Positions 10,657-17,646 of a DNA stretch of 64,000 bases are shown here, in pieces. The notes under the pieces are model-generated. The model had not been told where the DNA came from. It saw only the letters and a list, made by a program, of their open reading frames with translations, and did no database searches. The number at the start of each line of letters is the position of its first letter. Within the stretch, counting starts at the first letter, position 1. This stretch comes from Helicobacter sp. 12S02634-8 (GTDB lineage: Bacteria; Campylobacterota; Campylobacteria; Campylobacterales; Helicobacteraceae). Location: positions 1 through 64,000 of the forward strand of contig NZ_MLAP01000001.1 of assembly GCF_002272865.1 (NCBI RefSeq), written 5' to 3'. The translations under genes were made by a program, and so were the position numbers.

Positions 10657-11397
10657 ATGACGCAAGAAGAATTAGATGCACTCATCAATTCGGGGGATTT
10701 AGAACTCTCTATAGATGAGAGTATGTCCGAGCAAGCCCCTACAAAAGATGACTCGCAAGATTTGACACAGGATTTAGAGGGCAAAGAAGAATTGCAAGAT
10801 GAAAGCATGCAAGCAGGCTTTATCGATCCTAAAAATTATAAGATTGATACGAATAAAAAATGGCCCCCACCTCCTCCGACCAATGAGCATAAAGTTGTCC
10901 ATCAGCTTGATGATGTGACAAAAGATTCTGAAGCCAAGGCAACAGAGGTATTTGACCAGCTCGAACACATCAGTGCTAGCGCTAGCCAAATCATTATATC
11001 TATCAACATCCTGCAAGCCCAGCTCCAAAGGCAGCATCAAGTCTTTGCCAAGCTTGCAGAGAGTTTCCCTAATATCGAGATATTTAAGACTTCATTGCAA
11101 GAGAGCGTATCGATCTTTGAAACCTTAGAGCATATCACCCAAGACACCAACAAATGCAATGACGCGTGCATGCAAGCTATTGATATCATGCAGTTCCAAG
11201 ATATCCACCGCCAAAAAATCGAACGCGTGATCCATGTTATGCGGGCGTTGGCAAAATATATGAATTCACTCTTTGAGGGCAAGATCGAAGATTCTAAACG
11301 CGTGAGTTCTGCAGCCTATATCGCAGGGGACACAAAGGGCGATCTTGCTAGCGAAGATGATATTGAAGCATTGATTGCAGCATTGGGTAAAAAATAA
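10657..11397 (+). CDS. cheZ: Remote CheZ-type chemotaxis phosphatase (CheZ-HP family)
   Basis: CheZ dephosphorylates CheY-P to reset the flagellar motor signal. The 246-residue protein matches the divergent epsilon-group CheZ: an acidic N-terminal linker with a WPPPPP run (about residues 69-74), a long helical hairpin, the catalytic-helix segment MQFQDIHRQKIERVI (about 190-204), and a C-terminal CheY-binding tail DDIEALIAALGKK. The N terminus MTQEELDALINS also resembles the CheY-binding peptide of FliM. ATG at 10657 is preferred over an upstream TTG at 10627 because of the TAAGGAG site. The stop overlaps the start of the U32 gene by one base. Confidence 0.85.
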   Translation: MTQEELDALINSGDLELSIDESMSEQAPTKDDSQDLTQDLEGKEELQDESMQAGFIDPKNYKIDTNKKWPPPPPTNEHKVVHQLDDVTKDSEAKATEVFDQLEHISASASQIIISINILQAQLQRQHQVFAKLAESFPNIEIFKTSLQESVSIFETLEHITQDTNKCNDACMQAIDIMQFQDIHRQKIERVIHVMRALAKYMNSLFEGKIEDSKRVSSAAYIAGDTKGDLASEDDIEALIAALGKK

Positions 11398-12686
11398 TGC
11401 CCAAACACGTTAAAAAAGTTGAGCTCCTCTCCCCAGCAGGCAATCTTTTGAAGCTAAAAATTGCCTTGAGTTATGGCGCTGATGCTGTTTATGGTGGGGT
11501 CAGTCATTTTTCTTTGAGGAATCGAGCGGGCAAGGACTTTGATTTAGAAAGTTTTCAAGAGGGGATTGAATACGCACACCATCTGGGTAAAAAAGTCTTT
11601 GTCACAATCAATGGCTTCCCGTTTAATTCCCAAATCAAGCTCCTAGAAGACCATATCATCAAAATGGCCCAGCTCAAGCCCGATGCCTTTATTGTCGCAG
11701 CACCAGGTGTCATCAAGCTAGCCAAATCGCTCGCCCCCCATATCCCCATACACCTCTCCACGCAAGCTAATGTGCTGAGTGTTTTAGACGCTGAGGTTTT
11801 TTATGAAATGGGAGTCAAGCGCATTGTGGCCGCTAGGGAGCTGAGCTTGAGTGATGCAGTAGAAATCAAAAAGCATTTGCCTGATTTAGAGCTTGAGATA
11901 TTCATACACGGCAGTATGTGCTTTGCTTTTTCGGGTAGATGTCTGATATCATCGCTGCAAAATGGTCGCGTGCCTAATCGTGGGAGTTGTGCCAATGATT
12001 GTAGGTTTGATTATGAATACTATGTCAAAAACCCCGATAATGGCGTGATGATGCGCCTTGAAGAAGAAGAGGGTGTGGGGACACATATTTTCAATGCCAA
12101 AGATCTCAACCTCGCAAGCCATATCGTTGAGATTTTAGATTCAGGGGCTATCGATGCCCTTAAAATTGAGGGGCGCACCAAATCGACTTATTATGCGGGC
12201 TTGACAGCTAGGACTTATCGAATGGCGATTGATGATTATTATAACAACGAGCAAAATCCTATGTTGTATCAAAGCGAGCTGCATACACTCAAAAATCGAG
12301 GTTTCACTGATGGTTATATCATCAGGCGACCTTTTGAGCGCCTTGATACTCAAAACCATCAGAGTGCTATCTCTGAGGGGGATTATCAAGTCAGTGGTGA
12401 AGTTGATGAGAGTGGGGAGTATTTTTTGTGTAAATACACAACCAAAATCGGGCAGACTTATGAGATTATCGCCCCTTTAGGGAGCAAAATCGAATCTGTT
12501 GTCAATGATATGGGTAAAATCTATACTTATAACGATAGGCACTATCTGTGCTTGTATAAAATCATCTTGCAAAACAATCAAGAGCTCAGCGAAATCCATA
12601 GCGGCAATATCAATCCTGTGCGATTGCCCCATAAACTGCCTGCTTATAGCTTTTTGCGTATCCAAACCAACTCAAAGGAGAACTGA
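11397..12686 (+). CDS. trhP: Peptidase U32 family protein (TrhP-type tRNA hydroxylation factor)
   Basis: A 429-residue protein with the U32 signature EIFIHGSMCFAFSGRCLIS followed by further cysteines (GSCANDC), and the N-terminal LSPAGNLLKLKIALSYGADAVYGG. The family was once called collagenase (PrtC in H. pylori); the E. coli member YegQ/TrhP takes part in forming 5-hydroxyuridine at tRNA position 34, which is the better-supported role. It overlaps cheZ by one base and purE by one base, so the three are one operon. Assignment to tRNA modification is by family. Confidence 0.85.
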   Translation: MPKHVKKVELLSPAGNLLKLKIALSYGADAVYGGVSHFSLRNRAGKDFDLESFQEGIEYAHHLGKKVFVTINGFPFNSQIKLLEDHIIKMAQLKPDAFIVAAPGVIKLAKSLAPHIPIHLSTQANVLSVLDAEVFYEMGVKRIVAARELSLSDAVEIKKHLPDLELEIFIHGSMCFAFSGRCLISSLQNGRVPNRGSCANDCRFDYEYYVKNPDNGVMMRLEEEEGVGTHIFNAKDLNLASHIVEILDSGAIDALKIEGRTKSTYYAGLTARTYRMAIDDYYNNEQNPMLYQSELHTLKNRGFTDGYIIRRPFERLDTQNHQSAISEGDYQVSGEVDESGEYFLCKYTTKIGQTYEIIAPLGSKIESVVNDMGKIYTYNDRHYLCLYKIILQNNQELSEIHSGNINPVRLPHKLPAYSFLRIQTNSKEN

Positions 12687-13186
12687 TGGATTTTGTTTCA
12701 ATCATTATGGGTAGCAAGAGTGATTGGGTGGTTGTGCGTGAATGTGTGGAGATTTTCAAGCATTTTGAAGCACCTTATGAAGTCATCATCAGCTCAGCTC
12801 ACAGAAGCCCTGAGCGCACAAAAAACTATGTCGAACAAGCCCAAGCAAAGGGCGCTCAAGTTTTCATCGCAGCTGCAGGAATGGCCGCTCATCTTGCGGG
12901 CGCGATTGCCTCTCAGACTTGCCGGCCTGTGATTGGGGTGCCTTTGAGTGGGGGAGCATTAGATGGCTTGGATGCTTTACTTTCCACGGTGCAAATGCCC
13001 GCAGGTATGCCCGTAGGGACGCTTGCTATTGGCAAAGCAGGGGCGATCAATGCAGCTTATATGGCATTACAGATTTTGGGGCTTAAAAACGATAGAATTT
13101 ATAATAAATTACTCGAAGATAGGCTTTTAAAGGCCAAAAAACTAGAAATAGACTCTCAAGAAATAGAAGTCAAAATCCCCCTTTAA
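12686..13186 (+). CDS. purE: N5-carboxyaminoimidazole ribonucleotide mutase (PurE class I)
   Basis: PurE converts N5-CAIR to CAIR in purine synthesis. The 166-residue protein has the class I landmarks: IMGSKSDW near the N terminus, SSAHRSPERTKNY, and the GVPLSGGALDGLDALLSTVQMP region, where class II enzymes differ. A ribosome-binding site AAAGGAG overlaps the end of trhP. It is the last gene of its operon and converges on purU. Confidence 0.95.
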   Translation: MDFVSIIMGSKSDWVVVRECVEIFKHFEAPYEVIISSAHRSPERTKNYVEQAQAKGAQVFIAAAGMAAHLAGAIASQTCRPVIGVPLSGGALDGLDALLSTVQMPAGMPVGTLAIGKAGAINAAYMALQILGLKNDRIYNKLLEDRLLKAKKLEIDSQEIEVKIPL

Positions 13187-13210
13187 TAAGGCTAAAAAAG
13201 AGGGGATGGC

Positions 13211-14041
13211 TTAAAAAACCACGGTTTTGTTGCCATAGATAAATATGCGATCGTTTAAAGCCAGACTTAAAGCCTTAGCAAATACGACTTTTTCTACATC
13301 TCTACCAGCTTGCTGCATATCTTGCCAAGTGTAGGTGTGGTCGATTTTGATAATATCTTGCGCGATGATGGGACCTTCATCGAGGTGGTTATTGACAAAA
13401 TGGGCTGTAGCGCCTATGATTTTCACGCCCCGTTCATAAGCTTGTTTATAGGGATTAGCACCGATAAAAGCCGGTAGGAAGCTGTGGTGGATATTGATGA
13501 TTTTGTTTGTGTATTTTGCTACAAAAGAGGGCGAGAGGATACGCATATATTTTGCTAAGGCCAAAAAATCCACTGCATATTGATCGCAGACTTCTGCAAT
13601 GAGCTTTTCGTGCTCTTGGCGCAGGATATTTTCAGCAGGTATATGGAAAAAATCAATGCCAAATTTTTTCACAAGATCTTTGAGGTTTGTGTGGTTGCTA
13701 ATGACTGCTTTGATTTCTCCATCAAGCTCCCCACTATCATAGCGCAGGAGCAAATCCCCTAAGCAGTGGTTTTCTTTGGTGCATAAAATGATGATAGACT
13801 TTTTTTTCTCAGAAACTACTTTGATCTGTGCTTCTTGGGGGAGTTGTGCGCTCAAGGCAGCTTCTAGCTCTATGGGGTTGCATGTGCCTTTGATGAGTGT
13901 GCGCATGAAAAATTGCCCGCTTTGCTTCTCGACAAATTCATCATTGCGTTCGATATTGAGATGGAAGCTCAAAAACACAGAAGAGATTTTATAAACAAGC
14001 CCAGCCATATCAGGGCAGGCAATCAGCACGGTATGTTTCAT
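13211..14041 (-). CDS. purU: Formyltetrahydrofolate deformylase
   Basis: PurU hydrolyses 10-formyl-THF to formate and THF. The 276-residue protein has an N-terminal ACT regulatory domain (TVLIACPDMAGLVYKISSVF) and a C-terminal formyltransferase fold with NIHHSFLPAFIGANPYKQA, IIGATAHFVNNHLDEGPII and the catalytic Asn/His/Asp set. The ATG follows an AAGGGAC box by a few bases. It is co-oriented with and next to sppA, as I recall for H. pylori. Confidence 0.95.
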   Translation of the reverse strand: MKHTVLIACPDMAGLVYKISSVFLSFHLNIERNDEFVEKQSGQFFMRTLIKGTCNPIELEAALSAQLPQEAQIKVVSEKKKSIIILCTKENHCLGDLLLRYDSGELDGEIKAVISNHTNLKDLVKKFGIDFFHIPAENILRQEHEKLIAEVCDQYAVDFLALAKYMRILSPSFVAKYTNKIINIHHSFLPAFIGANPYKQAYERGVKIIGATAHFVNNHLDEGPIIAQDIIKIDHTYTWQDMQQAGRDVEKVVFAKALSLALNDRIFIYGNKTVVF

Positions 14042-14053
14042 AGTGTCCCTTGA

Positions 14054-14920
14054 TTAGTGGAGTTGTTGGGTGAGGGCTTGCAGGCTGATTTGCGTGGTTG
14101 TTTTGATGATTTTATCTACAAAGGCTTCAAATTTATCTTTTTTGAGCCAAATGGGGTCTGTGACTTGAGAGAGATTTTTGAGTGTTTCTATCGCATCATT
14201 TTGTGTGCCTATCACATCTATCAGTCCTAATTTGAGGGCTTTGGCAGCTGTGAATACCTTGCCTTGGGCGTATTGGGTGCTATTTTTGACTTCAAGCCCT
14301 CTAGCATCAGCGACATCAGAAACAAACATCTGGTATTCTTCTTGGATAAGGTCTTGGAGGAAAGCCCTTTCTTTGGGCGTCCATTGGCGCATAAAAGTGC
14401 CAACTTCTTTGTATTCTCCTGCAGCAATGCCTTGGGCTTTGATACCTAGTTTATGGATAAGATCTTGAATATCAAAGCTGCTAAAGACCACGCCGATTGA
14501 GCCAATGAGTGCGGCACGATTCGCATAGATTTTATCAGCATACATTCCTGCATAATAGCTACCACTTGCCATAGCCCCTTGGACATAGACAACAACGGGC
14601 ATTTTCTTTTTGAGTTCGCTAATCATATCACTGATTTCTACACTAGCACCCATCGCCCCGCCTGGAGAATCGATGAGGAGGAGCACGCCTTGTATGCTAG
14701 GGGTTTTTGAAATTTTTTCAATTTGTTCATAGATACTATGGCTGTCTAAAATGGGGCCTTGCAGATATATCTTTGCTAGATTGGGGGCTTTGAGCTCTGT
14801 GTCTTGGGGGATAAGGGCGATACAGATAAATATGAGAATCAAAAGCAGCACAAGGGCTTTAAAATATTTGGTGATAAAATCTAAGGGTAAAATCAAGAGC
14901 TGAAAAAATTTTTTAAACAT
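14054..14920 (-). CDS. sppA: Signal peptide peptidase SppA (S49 family)
   Basis: A membrane-anchored protease that degrades cleaved signal peptides. The protein has one N-terminal transmembrane helix, then the S49 core: LLLIDSPGGAMGASVEI, the serine-nucleophile region QGAMASGSYYAGMYADKIYA and IGSIGVVFS; the catalytic lysine lies further on. I chose ATG 14920 (288 residues) because AGAGGA sits seven bases upstream; the frame remains open to a TTG at 15028 and an ATG at 15019, which would add 36 or 33 residues without a good ribosome-binding site. Confidence 0.88.
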   Translation of the reverse strand: MFKKFFQLLILPLDFITKYFKALVLLLILIFICIALIPQDTELKAPNLAKIYLQGPILDSHSIYEQIEKISKTPSIQGVLLLIDSPGGAMGASVEISDMISELKKKMPVVVYVQGAMASGSYYAGMYADKIYANRAALIGSIGVVFSSFDIQDLIHKLGIKAQGIAAGEYKEVGTFMRQWTPKERAFLQDLIQEEYQMFVSDVADARGLEVKNSTQYAQGKVFTAAKALKLGLIDVIGTQNDAIETLKNLSQVTDPIWLKKDKFEAFVDKIIKTTTQISLQALTQQLH

Positions 14921-15114
14921 TAAAAGTCCTCTTTTATAGATACCCCATGTGTGCTGTGATAGCCGATAGAGTGCATTGAGTGTTCTATCGTTTTGATGGG
15001 GGGCATTAAAATTTGCCATTATATTCAAGGGTTGCTTAGTTTTGTTTGATAAATATGGTTTTTAGAGGAATTGGGTTATGATTGTGGGTGATATTTAGAA
15101 ATTGAGGATTGGCA

Positions 15115-15321
15115 ATGGCTTGTAAATTCTGCCCTAAGATAAGAAAATTTGACCTTGTTTTGATAGTGATTGTGTGCGTGGCTTTTTATGGTGTGGATAA
15201 ATATCAGAGCAAACAGAGGGAAAAATCAAGAGTGGAAGCCTTTGAAGCCTTGCAGAAAGCTTGCTTGTATGGTGATACATATGCTTGCAAAAAGGTCTAT
15301 GCAGGGGTTGATGAAAAATAA
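15115..15321 (+). CDS. Small single-pass membrane protein, unknown
   Basis: A 68-residue frame with a GAGGA box seven bases before ATG 15115. It begins MACKFCPKIRKF (a CxxC near the N terminus), has one hydrophobic helix (about residues 14-26), a basic patch, then a helical tail with ACLYGDTYACKK, a second cysteine pair. I do not recognise a family; the tail recalls Sel1-like Cys pairs of Helicobacter Hcp proteins, but only one half-repeat is present. It is divergent from sppA and convergent with the ABC permease gene. Confidence 0.6.
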   Translation: MACKFCPKIRKFDLVLIVIVCVAFYGVDKYQSKQREKSRVEAFEALQKACLYGDTYACKKVYAGVDEK

Positions 15322-15328
15322 TGATGGG

Positions 15329-16138
15329 TTAAGATGATTCGAGTTCGAGTTTGTTTGCGATGAGATAGCGAGCGAGTAGGTAGAAAATGATGATTTGTAT
15401 CAGGTTTGCAGAGATTTTGAGGAGATAGGGCAAAAGCGTGGGGCTTTGGTCTGTGAAAATCTGTGCGAAATGATAGAGGGTCATTGGGGCGAGATGATTG
15501 GCATAAATTTCTGGAAATAGGGCTGATGGGATAGCTTCTAACATACCTAAAAGAATCTGTAAGCCTAAAAATATAAAAATCCCTGCAAGCAAACGATGTT
15601 TTTTGATCTTACCGATATTGAGTAGGCTGAGGATAAAAATAAATTTCACTAAAAGCAAGACAATGGAGATAAAAATATCAAGATAGAGGGCAAATAAATG
15701 GAGCGGGGCGTTGGATATGGAGCGATAAAAATTGACAAAGATGGTTTGGAATAATGAGGGGTAGATCCACTCTCTAATACACAGCGCGATATAAAAAGAC
15801 AAAAAACTCACAAAAATCCAAAATAGATTGATGAGGATTTTTGCTATCAAAATCGTATCAATACTCACGGGCAAGCAAAATGTCAGATAGCCTTGGGGGG
15901 AGAAGAGCTTTTTGTTGATAGAATTTAAAATCGCAAGCACAATCAAGGCAATCCAAAAAAATCCACTCACAACCATCACCCCATACAAAACCACCAAAAG
16001 CATTAAAAAATAGGGCATGTCATCAAAGTCAAACTTCGATAAAAGGCCAGAACCAATGAGAGAGAAAAATATCAAAGCATTGATGAGGGCTATGCCGATG
16101 TAGTTTTCTAAAAAATCGTGTTTGAGTAGGTTTTTCAT
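15329..16138 (-). CDS. ABC exporter membrane subunit (ABC-2 like)
   Basis: A 269-residue protein with about six hydrophobic helices, no signal peptide and the SPQGYLTFCLPVS segment typical of ABC-2 permeases of the ABC-type export class. It overlaps the ATPase stop codon by four bases, so the two are translated together. Substrate unknown. Confidence 0.75.
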   Translation of the reverse strand: MKNLLKHDFLENYIGIALINALIFFSLIGSGLLSKFDFDDMPYFLMLLVVLYGVMVVSGFFWIALIVLAILNSINKKLFSPQGYLTFCLPVSIDTILIAKILINLFWIFVSFLSFYIALCIREWIYPSLFQTIFVNFYRSISNAPLHLFALYLDIFISIVLLLVKFIFILSLLNIGKIKKHRLLAGIFIFLGLQILLGMLEAIPSALFPEIYANHLAPMTLYHFAQIFTDQSPTLLPYLLKISANLIQIIIFYLLARYLIANKLELESS

Positions 16139-16842
16139 CGGAAATATTCCTTAAAGCTCTCTTGGAGATTGGCAAAGCCATTTGTGATATTCTCTGTAGG
16201 GGCAAAGGCAATGATCTTGCCTTCTTTGATGAAAATACACTGATTAAGATAGCGCTCCACATCAGCGACTAAGTGCGTAGAAATGATGACGCTAGAATCT
16301 GCACTGCGATTTTGCAAAATCAAATCAAAAATCTCTTGACGCGCTAAAGGATCGACCCCAGCGATGGGTTCATCAAGAAGATATAGCTTTGCTTTGCGTG
16401 AGAGGGTTAGAATCAGCCGAATTTTTTCTTTAGTGCCTTTGGAGAGGGTTTTGAGCCTTTTGAGTGGGGGGATAGAGAATTGTTCTAGGAGTTTTAGGGC
16501 TTTTTGCATTTGGAAATCTTCAAAAAAATCTTGATAAAAGCCCAGCATATCTTTTGTGCTCACATTGGGGTCTAAAAAATCAATATCAGGCAGATAGGCA
16601 ATGATTTTTTTACTTTGCAGACCAAGGGCTTGTCCATTGACAGATACTGAGCCTTGGAATTGCGTGAGGAGGTGGGCTAGGATTTTTAATAAAGTTGTTT
16701 TGCCCGCGCCATTTGGACCGAGCAAGCCGATGATTTGTTTGGGCCAAATCGTGAGGTTGATACCATCAAGGACTTTTGTGCCTGCATAGCTTTTGCTGAG
16801 GTGTTTGATAGAGATCAAAGGCACTAAAGAGGTTTCCATCAT
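16135..16842 (-). CDS. ABC exporter ATP-binding protein
   Basis: A 235-residue ATPase with Walker A LLGPNGAGKTT, the degenerate signature LSKGTKEKIRL, Walker B AKLYLLDEPIAGVDP and the H-loop IISTHL. The LSKGxKEK signature occurs in BcrA/YtrB-like exporters. Two tandem ATGs (16842 and 16839) follow a GGGAG box. A G10 tract lies 60 bp upstream, where it could affect transcription. Substrate unknown. Confidence 0.85.
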   Translation of the reverse strand: MMETSLVPLISIKHLSKSYAGTKVLDGINLTIWPKQIIGLLGPNGAGKTTLLKILAHLLTQFQGSVSVNGQALGLQSKKIIAYLPDIDFLDPNVSTKDMLGFYQDFFEDFQMQKALKLLEQFSIPPLKRLKTLSKGTKEKIRLILTLSRKAKLYLLDEPIAGVDPLARQEIFDLILQNRSADSSVIISTHLVADVERYLNQCIFIKEGKIIAFAPTENITNGFANLQESFKEYFR

Positions 16843-16901
16843 CTGCTCCCATTACTCCGACTATTCAATCCCCAATCACTCGCCCCCCTCCTCTTTTTTT
16901 T

Positions 16902-16911
16902 GGGGGGGGGG
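16902..16911. repeat. G10 homopolymer upstream of the ABC exporter genes
   Basis: Ten Gs on the plus strand (C10 on the coding strand), preceded by eight or nine Ts, lie between the end of uppS and the start of the ABC ATPase. In Helicobacter such tracts vary in length by slipped-strand mispairing. Here it could change promoter spacing rather than a reading frame. Confidence 0.7.
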
Positions 16912-16956
16912 ATTAGGGAGGGTGGTGGGATTTTATCTAAAATATTTTAATCAAGC

Positions 16957-17646
16957 CTATAGCCCGCCAAATCTCCTATCCCGCTGCTTGAAATGCGCAA
17001 TAATCTCTGCAAGTTCGCTAGGGGCGAAGTCTGGCCATAGCGTGGGTGTGAAAAAAAGCTCTGCATAGCTCGCTTGCCAGAGCAAGAAATTTGAGAGCCG
17101 TATTTCCCCGCCTGTGCGGATTAGCAGATCTACATCAGGGATACCTTGGGTATCAAGATGGGATTCAATCAGCTTGAGTGTGTCGCTTGTGTGTTTGTAT
17201 GCTTGGGTTTGGATAATCTTTTCACACGCGCGTTTGATTTCATCTTTAGAGCCATAGTTGAGTGCTAGAATTTGAGTGAGTGTTGTGTTGTGGGCTGTGT
17301 CGGCTTGGAGGGCTTGTATGGTCTGTTTGAGGGGATCGTTGAAAGCTCGCATATCCCCGATAGTCTTAAAACGAATATCATTTTGCAGATAGGTTTGCCT
17401 TTCTTTGATGAGGTATTTTTCTAGTAATTTCATCAAAAAATCCACTTCAGTCTGGGGGCGATTCCAGTTTTCAGTAGAAAAGGCATAGAGTGTGAGATAG
17501 GCAATATGATTTTTAGCGCACCATTTTGTGATTTCTCTTAAGGTCTTGATCCCCTCTCTATGGCCTTGGGTGCGCATTTTCCCACGTTGCTTAGCCCATC
17601 TGCCATTGCCGTCCATAATGATGGCTAGATGTTTGAGTGCGCTCAA
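16957..17646 (-). CDS. uppS: Undecaprenyl diphosphate synthase
   Basis: A cis-prenyltransferase that makes the C55 lipid carrier for peptidoglycan and LPS. The 229-residue protein has the catalytic HLAIIMDGNGRWAKQRG motif, the YAFSTENWNRP motif and the C-terminal DLLIRTGGEIRLSNFLLWQ and ELFFTPTLWPDF. Its start overlaps the D-lactate dehydrogenase stop by four bases; the same pairing is found in H. pylori. Confidence 0.97.
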   Translation of the reverse strand: MSALKHLAIIMDGNGRWAKQRGKMRTQGHREGIKTLREITKWCAKNHIAYLTLYAFSTENWNRPQTEVDFLMKLLEKYLIKERQTYLQNDIRFKTIGDMRAFNDPLKQTIQALQADTAHNTTLTQILALNYGSKDEIKRACEKIIQTQAYKHTSDTLKLIESHLDTQGIPDVDLLIRTGGEIRLSNFLLWQASYAELFFTPTLWPDFAPSELAEIIAHFKQRDRRFGGL

